From Gammaproteobacteria bacterium (GTDB lineage: Bacteria; Pseudomonadota; Gammaproteobacteria; Thiotrichales; Thiotrichaceae), in the NCBI GenBank assembly GCA_018822845.1, contig JAHJJD010000108.1, forward strand, positions 1-45,665: a DNA stretch of 45,665 nucleotides, read 5' to 3'. The translations under genes were made by a program, and so were the position numbers. This document shows positions 26,208 through 35,831 of the stretch, in pieces. The stretch's first letter is position 1, and every line of letters starts with the position of its first letter. The notes below the pieces were generated by a model that had not been told where the DNA came from, ran no database searches, and saw only the letters and a program-made list of their open reading frames with translations.

Positions 26208-27538
26208 ATCCTGATACCATCGCAGCTGTGGCTACCCCGCCGGGGCGCGGTGGGGTCGGGATTATCCGTATCTCCGGCACGCTGGTTGCCGCGCTTGCCG
26301 ACAGTATTCTCGGTTCCCTGCCAGCTCCGCGTAAAGCTTCCCACCGTTTGTTCCGTGCCGCTGATGGTTCACCGCTGGATGATGGCATCGCGTTGTATTT
26401 CCCTGCCCCGCATTCCTTTACCGGCGAAGATGTGCTGGAACTGCAAGGTCATGGCGGCACCGTGGTGCTCGACATGCTGCTCAAGCGTTGTGTGGAACTG
26501 GGTGCAAGGTTGGCGCGACCGGGGGAATTTTCCGAACGCGCATTCCTCAATGACAAGCTGGATCTGGCGCAGGCAGAAGCTATTGCTGACCTGATTGATT
26601 CGGGATCGGAACAGGCAGCAAGATCGGCCTTGCGTTCCCTGCAAGGCGAGTTTTCCACCGAGGTCAATACCTTGCTGACAGTGCTGATTGAACTGCGTGT
26701 TTATGTGGAAGCGTCACTGGATTTCCCTGATGAGGAAATCGACTTCCTCGCCGACAACGAAGTTACCCGGCGACTGGATAGTATCAAGCAGCAACTGCAT
26801 AAGATTTTCCAGAAAGCCCGTCAGGGCAGCCTGTTGCGTGACGGGATGCATTTGGTGATCGTTGGCAGGCCAAATGCAGGCAAATCCAGTCTGCTGAATG
26901 CGCTGGCCGGGCAGGAAACCGCCATTGTTACCGAGATAGCCGGTACTACCCGTGACGTATTGCGCGAACATATTAATCTGGATGGAATGCCGCTGCATAT
27001 CGTCGATACTGCCGGTCTACGCGACAGCGATGACCCGGTGGAAAAGATCGGTATTGAACGCGCCTGGTTGGAAGTGGAAAAAGCCGACCTGATTCTGTTG
27101 CTGGTCGACGATACCCGGCACGACGAGCCGGAAAATGCCGCCATACTGGCACGCCTTCCCCCGCGCTTGCCGCGTATTACCGTGCACAACAAAATTGACC
27201 TTAGTGGCAAGCCTTGCGGCAAACAGGGGGAACATATCTATATTTCCGCCAAACATGCGCAGGGAATTGAGGAACTGCGGGCGGAACTCAAAACCCGCAT
27301 GGGTTATCAGGGTGAAGCGGAAGACACCTTTATCGCCCGTCGCCGTCATTTACAGGCGCTGGAAGCAACCCAGGTGGCTGTCGAACGTGCCGAATTCCAG
27401 CTACGTGAATTCAACGCAGGCGAACTGATGGCGGAGGAATTGCGTACTGCGCAGGAAGCCCTGGGGCAGATCACCGGCAGGTTTACCCCGGATGATTTGC
27501 TGGGGGAAATCTTCAGTTCCTTCTGCATCGGCAAGTAG
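26198..27538 (+). CDS. mnmE: tRNA modification GTPase MnmE
   Basis: The 446-residue protein works with MnmG to modify the wobble uridine of tRNAs. N-terminal [22 protein letters not shown] is the folate-binding domain. The G domain has [24 protein letters not shown] and [20 protein letters not shown], then HNKIDL, and the C-terminus ends FCIGK with the essential cysteine. ATG 26198 is preferred over GTG 26183 by family alignment. Confidence 0.96.
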   Translation: MWNNPDTIAAVATPPGRGGVGIIRISGTLVAALADSILGSLPAPRKASHRLFRAADGSPLDDGIALYFPAPHSFTGEDVLELQGHGGTVVLDMLLKRCVELGARLARPGEFSERAFLNDKLDLAQAEAIADLIDSGSEQAARSALRSLQGEFSTEVNTLLTVLIELRVYVEASLDFPDEEIDFLADNEVTRRLDSIKQQLHKIFQKARQGSLLRDGMHLVIVGRPNAGKSSLLNALAGQETAIVTEIAGTTRDVLREHINLDGMPLHIVDTAGLRDSDDPVEKIGIERAWLEVEKADLILLLVDDTRHDEPENAAILARLPPRLPRITVHNKIDLSGKPCGKQGEHIYISAKHAQGIEELRAELKTRMGYQGEAEDTFIARRRHLQALEATQVAVERAEFQLREFNAGELMAEELRTAQEALGQITGRFTPDDLLGEIFSSFCIGK

Positions 27539-27551
27539 CTCGTCTCCGGAC

Positions 27552-29540
27552 TCAGAACGCTACCATTAGCGGTGAATCCGTTATCTCCCACTGCCCTTTC
27601 GCTACATTTTCCCCGCTCACACTGTTGAACAGCAGATAGCTGTACTTGCTGTAATGCGGCAGCTTGGCCAGCATCCTGTCCAGCCCGTCAGGGGAAGACG
27701 CATCCAGCAGCACCATGTTTTGTTTCCCCGCCCGCAAGGCCAGAGCCAAGGTATGCAAGCCGCAGGTGTAATTGACGCTGTTGAGCGTATAGGCAGCATC
27801 GGTCAGGCGGAACGGCTCTTGTGCACGCTCAAGCAGACCTTGCAGGGCGGCGTTGTCAGCACCCAGCAGGATGGCTGTACCGGTATCGGGTAAAGGCTCG
27901 TCGTCGTACTGTACGCGCAGGTTTTTGTCATGGGCTTTCAGCTCATCCAGCCAGCTTTCCCACGCTACCTGCATGGCTTCATCGGTCTGGCGCGACAGCA
28001 CATAGGTCTTTGCCTCGCTGCCGTACAGCACACCGATGGAGGCAGGCAGTTCCGCCGCATCCGGCAGCCGGAACAGGTCGAAATCAGGGTCGACTGCCAA
28101 CCGTTCCGGTTTGGCGGACAATGGCAGGGTGAAGGTTTGTTCGGTTTGCGCCATGTGCAGGGTTTCTGCTTGCGCCTCGGTCTGGCCGGAAAGCTTTATG
28201 CGCAGCGGAATATTCAGCGGGAAAGCCTCCCCCGTCTGTGTCTGGCGCAGGGTCAGTTGCAGTTGGTAGCCGGAACCTGCTTGCTGGAGTGAATGCTTGC
28301 TGATGGCGAGTTGCGGCGCACCGGTGCTTTCCAGCCAGTGTTGGCGGAAAGCCTTGTCTGCCTGCAAGGCATCCAGCAGCTTGCCGAAAGTGGCTGGCTG
28401 GAACAGGTTTTGCTGATAGAACTTCCGCAGCCCGGTGTAAAATTTCTCATCCCCCAGTTGCTGGTGCAGCATGTGGAAAAGCATCAGTGACTTGCCGTAG
28501 CCAATAGCCTGGGTAGCTTCGTCGTGGCGGCTGCGAAAATCCTGCAACGGAAAATCATCATGCGCGCCGACAAAGGTGGCATATTTTTGCAGGGTGCTGC
28601 GGCGGTATTCCGCGCCTTCCCCGCTTTGCTGCTTGATGCGTTGATCGGCCAGATAGGCAGTCAGCCCTTCCGACCAGTTACCCTGACTGGCATCGACGTA
28701 AACGCCGTTGCCCCACCAGTTGTGCAGGATTTCGTGCGGAAAGGACGAATGCAGGATGAACGGCAGGCGCATCACCCGTGATCCGAGCAGGGTGAATGAG
28801 GGCATTCCCCAGCCTGTTTCCCAGAAGCTTTCCACCGTGGCAAATTTGGTGTAGGGGTATACGCCCAGCAGATTGGAATATTCATCCAGATAGTGCTGGG
28901 TGGCTTGCAGGTAACGCTGGGCAAGTGCGTCATCGGCTTGCTGCAAATACACACGGGCTTCAGCATGTTTGCCCGGCTGTTTGTAGACGTGGAATTTGCC
29001 TGCCAACAGATAAATGGCGTCCTGTGGATGGGTTTCGTGCCAGCCATCGGGTGTTTCTTCTCCTTGGCTGAGGCTGACCCAACCATCCGGCAGCTCAAGA
29101 TGCAAGGTGAAGGTATGCAGGGCATTATTTATCTGCGCGTACCATTGGCTACTGCTGTCCAGATAGATGCCGCGTTGGCTGAGCATGAGGCAATTCTGTA
29201 CCAGCCAGGCGCAATCGGCTGTAGACGCAAGCTTACCTCGATATTTGAGGGTGATTTCCCCTTGTGCAGCGGGAAGTGGAATACTATAACTGCCTGTTTC
29301 CTTGCCGGTATCGAAGAGAATATCAGGATTCAGCTGGAATGCCGGATTAAGCGTAAAGACGAACCTGCTGTCGCGGCGCAGGCTGGCAGGTATAGTCAGG
29401 GTATCTTCCACCTCAAGTTCACCAGTCTGGATATCAGGTGATACCCGCAGAACATGATGCAATACGGGCAGGCTGTCTGCCATCACAGTTGGCGGCAGGA
29501 ACAAAACAATCAGGACAAGAACATGTTTCAGAATATGCAT
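27552..29540 (-). CDS. M1-family (gluzincin) metallopeptidase, exported
   Basis: The 662-residue protein has a signal peptide (MHILKHVLVLIVLFLPPTVMA) and an M1-type zinc site: HEILH at residues 269-273 with NWWGN after it, and the third ligand E291 in NWSEGLTAYLAD. An N-terminal beta domain precedes the catalytic part; the final 200 residues are a less conserved domain. The classical GAMEN aminopeptidase motif is replaced by WGMPSF, as in the periplasmic M1-like proteins of this kind. Substrate is unknown. ATG 29540 gives a clean signal peptide; ATG 29567 adds nine residues and is also possible. It converges on mnmE with 13 bases between. Confidence 0.82.
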   Translation of the reverse strand: MHILKHVLVLIVLFLPPTVMADSLPVLHHVLRVSPDIQTGELEVEDTLTIPASLRRDSRFVFTLNPAFQLNPDILFDTGKETGSYSIPLPAAQGEITLKYRGKLASTADCAWLVQNCLMLSQRGIYLDSSSQWYAQINNALHTFTLHLELPDGWVSLSQGEETPDGWHETHPQDAIYLLAGKFHVYKQPGKHAEARVYLQQADDALAQRYLQATQHYLDEYSNLLGVYPYTKFATVESFWETGWGMPSFTLLGSRVMRLPFILHSSFPHEILHNWWGNGVYVDASQGNWSEGLTAYLADQRIKQQSGEGAEYRRSTLQKYATFVGAHDDFPLQDFRSRHDEATQAIGYGKSLMLFHMLHQQLGDEKFYTGLRKFYQQNLFQPATFGKLLDALQADKAFRQHWLESTGAPQLAISKHSLQQAGSGYQLQLTLRQTQTGEAFPLNIPLRIKLSGQTEAQAETLHMAQTEQTFTLPLSAKPERLAVDPDFDLFRLPDAAELPASIGVLYGSEAKTYVLSRQTDEAMQVAWESWLDELKAHDKNLRVQYDDEPLPDTGTAILLGADNAALQGLLERAQEPFRLTDAAYTLNSVNYTCGLHTLALALRAGKQNMVLLDASSPDGLDRMLAKLPHYSKYSYLLFNSVSGENVAKGQWEITDSPLMVAF

Positions 29541-30710
29541 GGATGGTTTTCCAGGGTTATCAGTCATCGTCTCGCGGGCATTGTTTGTGCCCTGCTTGGG
29601 CTGATGCCGGTATCCACCAGCGCTGTGACAGTCAATCACCAGACGCTGGCGGAAGCATTGGCCTATGTTGCCGAGCATCCACCGCAGGGCGTCAATCAGG
29701 ACAAGCATTTGCCATTTCCCGCACTGATCGATGCGCTGGATCAGAACCGGGTGGTATTTGTCGGTGAAGTGCATGACCGTTACGACCATCATCTGAACCA
29801 GCTTGCGCTGTTGCAGGCATTACACCAGAGAAACCGCAATATTGCGATTGGTGTGGAATGGTTCCAGCAACCTTTCCAGCCAGTCATCAACGATTTTCTG
29901 GCGGGAAAAATCAGTGAGGCGGAACTGCTGAAACGCAGCGAATACTACGACCGCTGGCGTTATGATTACCGTTTGCTGCGCCCGATCATGGAATACGCCA
30001 AGGCAAACCATCTGCCCGTGATTGCCCTCAATGCACCGCTGGAACTGACCCGCAAGGTATCGGGCGGCGGGCTTGAATCCCTGAGTGCGGGTGAGCGGGC
30101 ACAATTACCTGCCAGAATTACACCGCCTGACATCAGTTACCGTGAGCGGCTGCAAAAGATTTTTGCGGAACATTCCCGTGATGACAAGGAGTTCGACAAC
30201 TTCATGCTGGTGCAGCGTATCTGGGATGAAACCATGGCAGGCAACATCGTGCGCTATTTGCAACTACACCCGCAGCATCGCATGGTGGTGTTTTCCGGCT
30301 CGGGTCATATCAGTTACCGCTCAGGCATTCCGCAGGATGTGAAAAGGCAGATGCCCGGCATCCGTCTGGCGACAGTGACCAGCAGTGACCCACAAGAAGT
30401 GGAGCCGGGTGTAGTGGATTATTTCATCCTGAGCAAAATGCTGGAGTTGCCGCGTTCCGGCAAACTGGGTGTGTGGTTGAAATCAGCCAGTAATGGTATC
30501 CATATCGGTGAGATGCAGGATGGCAGTGCAGCAAAAAAAGCCGGTCTGCAAAGCGGTGACCGGATTGCCAGTCTCAATGAAAAGGCAGTTGGCGGCCTGG
30601 CTGACCTGATGCTGGCGCTGGCTAGCCACAAGCCGGGTGAAAAGGTCAGTGTGGCAATAGAGCGCAGCGGGATAAAAGGTTTACAAACCTTCAGCGTCAT
30701 CTTGCAGTAG
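29523..30710 (+). CDS. ChaN-family haem-binding-like protein fused to a PDZ domain
   Basis: The 395-residue exported protein starts with a signal-like stretch (about 1-34, ending PVSTSAV). The ChaN/DUF399 domain spans about 75-310, with VVFVGEVHDRYDHHLNQL, IGVEWFQQPFQP, YDRWRYDYRLLRPIMEYA and MVVFSGSGHISYRSGIP; in Campylobacter a related lipoprotein binds haem. I see no lipobox, so it is probably periplasmic. A C-terminal PDZ domain follows (HIGEMQDGSAAKKAGLQSGDRI, LNEKAVGGLADLMLAL). ATG 29523 has AGGA nine bases upstream. Its start overlaps the divergent M1-type gene start by 18 bases; a second ATG at 29535 is possible. Confidence 0.85.
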   Translation: MFQNMHGWFSRVISHRLAGIVCALLGLMPVSTSAVTVNHQTLAEALAYVAEHPPQGVNQDKHLPFPALIDALDQNRVVFVGEVHDRYDHHLNQLALLQALHQRNRNIAIGVEWFQQPFQPVINDFLAGKISEAELLKRSEYYDRWRYDYRLLRPIMEYAKANHLPVIALNAPLELTRKVSGGGLESLSAGERAQLPARITPPDISYRERLQKIFAEHSRDDKEFDNFMLVQRIWDETMAGNIVRYLQLHPQHRMVVFSGSGHISYRSGIPQDVKRQMPGIRLATVTSSDPQEVEPGVVDYFILSKMLELPRSGKLGVWLKSASNGIHIGEMQDGSAAKKAGLQSGDRIASLNEKAVGGLADLMLALASHKPGEKVSVAIERSGIKGLQTFSVILQ

Positions 30711-30718
30711 GTTCCTGC

Positions 30719-31783
30719 TCAGGTTTTTAGTGGCAGCGGCAGTTGTTCCGGCAGGTGTGGGTCTTCGAACTGCACCCCTACTCCCAATAGTCGCACCGGG
30801 CGTTGACCACGTTCCCAGGCTTGTGCGCATAGCTGGTAATACAGCTTGCGTTCCAGCCCGCTGGCGGGGATCTGCACAGTGGTGGTGACGAAATCATGAA
30901 AACGCAGTTTGACGAACAGTGCCTTGGGCAGCAGGCGCTGGTGTTCGCGGGCGCGTTCCAGCCGTTTGAGCAGCTCGGTGTATAGGGCAGGAATTTCCAG
31001 CAAACAAGCTTCCAGCGTCGGCAGATCCTGGGCGAAGGTGTCTTCTACGCTGAGGGATTTGCGTACCCGCGAAGTGTTTACCGGGCGTTCGTCAATGCCC
31101 CTGCACAAGCGGTAGAGGCTGGTACCAAAACTGCCGAATTCAAATTCCAGCTCGGCCAATGGCAGGCGCTGCAACTGGCCGCAGCTCTGGATGCCGAGCT
31201 TTTCCATGTGCAAGGCTGTCACCTTGCCTACGCCGGGAACGCGCCTGACTGGCAAATCCAGCATAAAGGCATCCACATCTTGCGGGCGTATGACGAACAG
31301 GCCATCCGGTTTCTTCCAGTCGCTTGCCACTTTGGCCAGAAACTTGTTGGGTGCGACCCCGGCAGATGCCGTCAACCGCTGGGATTCGGCAATACGGCGG
31401 CGGATTTCTTCCGCCATACGGGTCGCGCTGCCCCGGAAGTGGCCTGCTTCCGAGACATCCAGAAAGGCTTCATCCAGTGACAGCGGTTCGACCAGATCAG
31501 TGTAGTCTTCGAATATGGCGCGGATTTCCGTTGATGCCTGTTTGTAAAGCGGCATGTTGACGGGCAAGACCAGCAAATCCGGGCACAAGCGTTTCGCCAG
31601 TCCCATCGGCATGGCGGAATGTACCCCGAATTTGCGTGCTTCATAGGAACAGGTTGCAACCACGCCGCGACCTGCGGCTGAACCCCCTACTGCGACAGGT
31701 TTGCCACGTAACAGAGGATTTTCGCGCACTTCAATGGCGGCGAAAAAACAGTCCATATCAACGTGGATAATCTTGCGTGTCAT
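30719..31783 (-). CDS. dinB: DNA polymerase IV (Y-family)
   Basis: The 354-residue translesion polymerase has the catalytic motifs IIHVDMDCFFAAIEVRENP and EPLSLDEAFLDVSEA, the helix-hairpin-helix VRRVPGVGKVTALHMEKLGI, and a C-terminal tail ending in LPEQLPLPLKT, whose QLPLPL resembles a beta-clamp-binding peptide. ATG 31783 (MTRKIIHVDMD) is preferred over GTG 31789. No LexA-type operator was seen upstream. Confidence 0.94.
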   Translation of the reverse strand: MTRKIIHVDMDCFFAAIEVRENPLLRGKPVAVGGSAAGRGVVATCSYEARKFGVHSAMPMGLAKRLCPDLLVLPVNMPLYKQASTEIRAIFEDYTDLVEPLSLDEAFLDVSEAGHFRGSATRMAEEIRRRIAESQRLTASAGVAPNKFLAKVASDWKKPDGLFVIRPQDVDAFMLDLPVRRVPGVGKVTALHMEKLGIQSCGQLQRLPLAELEFEFGSFGTSLYRLCRGIDERPVNTSRVRKSLSVEDTFAQDLPTLEACLLEIPALYTELLKRLERAREHQRLLPKALFVKLRFHDFVTTTVQIPASGLERKLYYQLCAQAWERGQRPVRLLGVGVQFEDPHLPEQLPLPLKT

Positions 31784-31906
31784 GCCCACATCATAGCAGC
31801 TTGTAATTTATCCCTGATTATTTGAACGTATTTGTACTATATAGCGACTTACTGTGAATATTGCATGGTGTGAAATACGCTTGACTGACTAACGAATGAG
31901 GCAAAT

Positions 31907-32137
31907 ATGTCTGGGGAAAATCTGGCAGTTTATCTGGAAGAGAAATTAAAGGAATTGGGCCTTTCCAAGTCGGAGGCTGCCCGGCGGGCAGATATTTCCC
32001 GTCAGACCTGGTACAGGCTGGAAGGTGCTGAAGCAGCAGATACAAAACTTTCTACAATTGTGCAGATTGCCGGTGCGCTGGAAACACACCCCATGACACT
32101 TTTGCAGGTTTATTTCGAAAATGGCAAGAGAGCCTGA
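31907..32137 (+). CDS. Small XRE-family helix-turn-helix regulator
   Basis: The 76-residue protein is a single HTH_3/XRE domain: LKELGLSKSEAARRADISRQTWYRLEG (helices 2 and 3) and TIVQIAGALETHPMTLLQVYF. GAGG precedes ATG 31907. It is alone between divergent dinB and a convergent nitrilase-fold gene, so its targets are not evident. The region upstream contains ACTATATAG (31837-31845), a possible -10. Confidence 0.88.
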   Translation: MSGENLAVYLEEKLKELGLSKSEAARRADISRQTWYRLEGAEAADTKLSTIVQIAGALETHPMTLLQVYFENGKRA

Positions 32138-32158
32138 CGCTAACGCCAGGCGCTGTTT
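32132..32158 (+). terminator. Probable terminator of the XRE gene
   Basis: GCCTGACG-CTAA-CGCCAGGC forms an 8-bp stem with one mismatch at 32132-32151, overlapping the stop codon, and is followed by GCTGTTTTG. It sits between convergent genes and may stop transcription in the forward direction. Confidence 0.5.
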
Positions 32159-32162
32159 TGCG

Positions 32163-33149
32163 CTAGCCGATCCGGCGTTGTAGCAGGTTTTCTTCGGTTG
32201 GCATTTCCACTTCACGGACGGGTCGTTCAGCATTGACCTGTTTGTTGGCGCGGTGTTTCTGATAATCCACAAACACGGAAGTGAAGTCCAGCGACCATGC
32301 TGGGCGTGCGCTGGGTTTGCGCATTTCTACCAGTCTGGCAGGTTGCAGGTCGGCCATCACCAGCATTTCGGTGTTGGGCGTGCCTTCCCTGATCACACCT
32401 TCATGCGAATAGGCAAAGTCACAGGCGCTTAGCATGGCGTTCTGCGCATACTGGCTGCCCATGCCGGACACATTCGGCAGATGGCCGATGTTGCCACACA
32501 ATACACTGTATACATCGTTTTCCAGCACACGCGCCTGTGCTGCATGACGGATGCGCAGGTATTGTTCCCGCAGGGTGGTGTTGAACGGGGTAAACAGGAT
32601 GGTTGCACCCTGATCCACCAGTCTTCTCGCCAGTTCAGGGCTTTCCACATCCTGCCCGATCAAAATGCCGACAGTCCCGCAATCGGTCTCGATGGCGTGG
32701 GCAAAGTTGCCGGAACAGGTGCTCCAGGTTTTGCTTTCATGCGCCGGAATCAGGATTTTGGACTGACGGTGTAACTTGCCGTCACGCAGGGCGATCAGAC
32801 AGGTGTTTTCCACTTGCCCATTAGGTCTGCTGACCAGGTGTGAGCCGCCGATAATGTTGATGCCGTGCTGTAACGCCAGACTGCGCAGGCGTTTCTCAAT
32901 CTTGAAGGTATACTGATTGAGGATGCCGACTGCTTCGGTAGCCGTCAGCTTGCGGTGTTGCAAGCTGAGTAATTGCAGGGTGAATAGTTCAGGGAATACG
33001 ATAAAATCAGCATCCTGATCCGCTGCGACTTCTGCCCAGTGCCCAATCTGGTTAATGAAGTCGTCGAAAGAATCAACCCGACATTGCATGAACTGCACGC
33101 TGGCAACACGCACGTTATCGGGCAAATGAGAGGAGTTTGCGCCACTCAT
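32163..33149 (-). CDS. Nitrilase-fold protein lacking the catalytic cysteine
   Basis: The 328-residue protein has the carbon-nitrogen hydrolase fold. It starts NVRVASVQFMQCRVDSFDDF and has the catalytic glutamate E54 (IVFPELFTLQLLSL) and lysine K131 (HRQSKILIPAHE). The nucleophile elbow, ICYDxxFPEL in active members, reads LIGQDVESPEL with Gly165 in place of Cys. Downstream parts (TPFNTTLREQYLRIRHAAQAR, PNTEMLVMADL) resemble the YhcX-type branch often fused to an acetyltransferase, which is absent here. Loss of the cysteine predicts no amidase activity; a binding or regulatory role is inferred. GGGGGACAAGT precedes ATG 33149. Confidence 0.85.
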   Translation of the reverse strand: MSGANSSHLPDNVRVASVQFMQCRVDSFDDFINQIGHWAEVAADQDADFIVFPELFTLQLLSLQHRKLTATEAVGILNQYTFKIEKRLRSLALQHGINIIGGSHLVSRPNGQVENTCLIALRDGKLHRQSKILIPAHESKTWSTCSGNFAHAIETDCGTVGILIGQDVESPELARRLVDQGATILFTPFNTTLREQYLRIRHAAQARVLENDVYSVLCGNIGHLPNVSGMGSQYAQNAMLSACDFAYSHEGVIREGTPNTEMLVMADLQPARLVEMRKPSARPAWSLDFTSVFVDYQKHRANKQVNAERPVREVEMPTEENLLQRRIG

Positions 33150-33291
33150 ACTTGTCCCCCAAGTTGGTTGTTTGATGACAATACTCAGTAGTGATACTCA
33201 CATATTGTTGTGGTAAATATAAGACAAAGTTTTTTAGTGCCTATAAGCAAAATTACTATACCGTTTGTCGGTTTTTTCTTTGGAGAATCAA

Positions 33292-33942
33292 ATGAAAGCA
33301 GAGTTTTGGCATGAACGCTGGGAACAGAACCAGATCGGCTTCCACCAGGACGAATTCAACAATCACTTGCAGGCTTTCTGGGACAAACTGTCCGTCGTTG
33401 CCGGTAGCCGAATCTTTGTACCGTTGTGTGGCAAAAGCCGCGATATGTTGTGGCTGCGCGCGCAAGGCTTGCTAGTGACTGGCGTGGAACTCAGCCCAAT
33501 TGCGGTGCGTGATTTTTTCTCAGAAAATAATCTTGAGGTAGTTATTACGCAACAAGGCAAACTAGAGCGTTGGGAAAGCGATGGCCTGGCCATCCTGGTG
33601 GGGGATTTTTTTGATATGACGGCAGCAGACGTGGCGGATTGTGCGGGGGTGTTTGACCGTGCTTCCCTGATCGCCCTGCCCCCTGAAATGCGGCCCCGTT
33701 ACGCGGAGCATTTCCAGACGATTTTACCTTCCCATATCCAGACCCTGTTGGTGACGCTGGAATACGCTCAGGCGGAAATGAAGGGGCCGCCGTTTTCGGT
33801 CAGTGAGGAGGAGGTGCGTGGTTACTATGAGAACACTTTCGCCGTGGAACGCCTGTTTGCGGCCAGTGTGCTGGATGAGAATCCCGGTTTCCGCCAGCGC
33901 GGGCTGACCCGGCTGGACGAAAAAGTCTACAAACTCAGTTGA
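33292..33942 (+). CDS. tpm: Thiopurine S-methyltransferase family protein
   Basis: The 216-residue SAM-dependent methyltransferase matches bacterial TPMT: FWHERWEQNQIGFHQDEFNNHL, RIFVPLCGKSRDMLWL (SAM-binding loop), GVELSPIAVRDFF, DFFDMTA, GVFDRASLIALPPEMRPRYA and GPPFSVSEEEVR. In bacteria the natural substrates include selenium or tellurium oxyanion derivatives. ATG 33292 has TTGGAGAATCAA upstream. Its 3' end overlaps the convergent gene by eight bases. Confidence 0.92.
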   Translation: MKAEFWHERWEQNQIGFHQDEFNNHLQAFWDKLSVVAGSRIFVPLCGKSRDMLWLRAQGLLVTGVELSPIAVRDFFSENNLEVVITQQGKLERWESDGLAILVGDFFDMTAADVADCAGVFDRASLIALPPEMRPRYAEHFQTILPSHIQTLLVTLEYAQAEMKGPPFSVSEEEVRGYYENTFAVERLFAASVLDENPGFRQRGLTRLDEKVYKLS

Positions 33943-35650
33943 CTGCTGCTTGCTGGTATTCGGCACGTACCTGTTCAACCCGGTGTTGCAACTTGTCGAT
34001 GAATTCGGCCAGTTTCTGGCGTTTGGCAGGGTCTTGCACCTTGTCCATCAGTTTGTTGGCTTCAGCGAAATCAGTGATCATGGCGTAACCTGAGGCCAGT
34101 TGCACCAAGGCGCTGGAACGTGGCTCGACACTTTCCGGCAGGCTTTCGCTCAGTTTGCCTGCTGTTTCCAGTATCTGGCGTGCTGCAATCTGGTTGCCGA
34201 ACAATGATTGTTCGTTGGCCAGCCGGGTCAGCAAGCTGATCTGCTCTGGCAGTTGTGGCAGCGTTTCGGCTTTTTCCATGGCCTGTTGCAGGCTGTTGCC
34301 AGCCTCTTCCCAGGCATCCTGCAACAAATGGGTTTTGCTGATGCAGCCGAGAATCAGGGCCTGCTGGCTGATGTCCTGGGTTTTATCCAGTTCCTGCGGG
34401 ATGCGGGCAATGGTTTCCTGAGCCTTGTCTGGCTTGTTGTTCTGGAGTTGCCATTCCACTATGTCGAGTAACAGCAAAGCGCGTTGGTAGGGTTCCTCAG
34501 CCTTGTCGATGATCATGTCAGTCAGGTCGGATTCATCCAGTTTGAGAAGTTGCTGGATGCGGCGGCGGTTTTCGGCATGTACGTCAGGGAAAACCTGCAA
34601 GCGCGGTGGCGTCAGTTTTTCTTCTTCCATGGCGATAATGGCGCTACTGGATGCTTCTTCCTTGACCTTTGCTTCGGTGACTTCAGCAGGCGTTTCAGGC
34701 TGCTGGCTGTCAGCCTTCAGCGCTTCGGTCATTTGCGCCTGGCGTTCTTCCGTTTTTGGTTCCGGCTTGTTTTCAGGAGGGGCAGCAGGGGGCATAGGTG
34801 ATACAGTCTCAGCGATGGCTTCTTCCGGATTACCGGTTGGCTCTGCTGCGCCCGAGGCGGGTATTTTTTCGAGCATGTCAGTCATGTCCCCGGCTCTCTC
34901 CGTGGCGGCTGCCATGGTTTTGGCCATGGCTTCCTTCTGCTGTTCTTCCTTGGCCTGTTGTTGTTCTGCTGCCTGTTTTTCCTGTTGGGCAATTTCTTCA
35001 GGGGTGGGCTGGTTAAGATAGTAAACCGTGCCGAAGCTGATGCTGAGGGCGGCTACGACGGCTGCGATCTTGATGCCGATATTGTCAGGCTTTTCCGCCA
35101 GACCAAGGCGGCGACGGGCTTCTGCCTGTAACAGGGCTTCTTCTTCCTGCTTGGCGCGTTCCAGAACTTCACGGATGCGTTTGGCCCGGTCATTTTCATG
35201 CCGATGGCGCTCAGCATCCATAACCTGTTCCAGTTTCTGCTTTTGGAGATAGCGCTCGCCGACGATGCCACAGACTTCGCAGGATTCCAGACGCCCGTTC
35301 TGCTGCTTGCGTTTGGCCTGTTTGTGGCCACAGGCCGGGCAGGTATAAATGGCGGCTTCCACCCCGGTTTCTTCCATTTCCTTGGGGATGAGTTGCAAGG
35401 TGGGGCGGATGTCGCAATCGACTGCCAGTGTGGCGAGTTTCTTACGTATTTCCTGCGCTGCTTCGAAGGTGATGCCGTCACGGATGGATACCATGCCGTT
35501 GTTGAACAGCAAGGCGTCTGAAAGCTTGAATTCCAGATAAGGGCTGTTGTCATCCAGTAGGTTAAGGATGTCTTTTACCAGTATTTCCACCGGTTTGTGG
35601 GAATCGTGCCCGAGTACAACGAGATCAAACAGTTGTTCTGAATCTGCCAT
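33935..35650 (-). CDS. Zinc-ribbon membrane protein with coiled coil and helical repeat domain
   Basis: The 571-residue protein has an N-terminal domain (about 1-95), a zinc ribbon with four cysteines (C104, C107, C124, C127), a charged coiled coil (about 130-185), one membrane helix (about 191-212), a Gln/Glu/Ala/Pro-rich linker (about 213-370), and a C-terminal helical region (about 380-565) that looks TPR-like (AEEPYQRALLLLDIVEWQL, ALILGCISKTHLLQDAWEEAGNSL, LLTRLANEQSLFGNQIAARQIL). The ribbon side would be cytoplasmic. I know no named family. ATG 35650 (MADSEQLFDL) is preferred to the longer frame to 35755. Confidence 0.78.
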   Translation of the reverse strand: MADSEQLFDLVVLGHDSHKPVEILVKDILNLLDDNSPYLEFKLSDALLFNNGMVSIRDGITFEAAQEIRKKLATLAVDCDIRPTLQLIPKEMEETGVEAAIYTCPACGHKQAKRKQQNGRLESCEVCGIVGERYLQKQKLEQVMDAERHRHENDRAKRIREVLERAKQEEEALLQAEARRRLGLAEKPDNIGIKIAAVVAALSISFGTVYYLNQPTPEEIAQQEKQAAEQQQAKEEQQKEAMAKTMAAATERAGDMTDMLEKIPASGAAEPTGNPEEAIAETVSPMPPAAPPENKPEPKTEERQAQMTEALKADSQQPETPAEVTEAKVKEEASSSAIIAMEEEKLTPPRLQVFPDVHAENRRRIQQLLKLDESDLTDMIIDKAEEPYQRALLLLDIVEWQLQNNKPDKAQETIARIPQELDKTQDISQQALILGCISKTHLLQDAWEEAGNSLQQAMEKAETLPQLPEQISLLTRLANEQSLFGNQIAARQILETAGKLSESLPESVEPRSSALVQLASGYAMITDFAEANKLMDKVQDPAKRQKLAEFIDKLQHRVEQVRAEYQQAAVN

Positions 35651-35831
35651 GGCTTTAGTCCATATTTTATTATTCTGCCTGCGTGAGGCGCTATTGGGGA
35701 AAAGCCTATAGTCTGCTGTCTGCAATGTAAATATATGGCAGATAAACGCAATCACGGCTTAACTGGTTACGGGGGCAGACGCTACCGGTGTTTTGCGGTA
35801 GGATTCAGGCTTCACAACCAAGGATTGAACG

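Noticed and set aside
25220-26344. 374-codon minus-strand open frame opposite yidC
   Set aside because: His-rich translation typical of an antisense shadow; YidC on the other strand is unambiguous.
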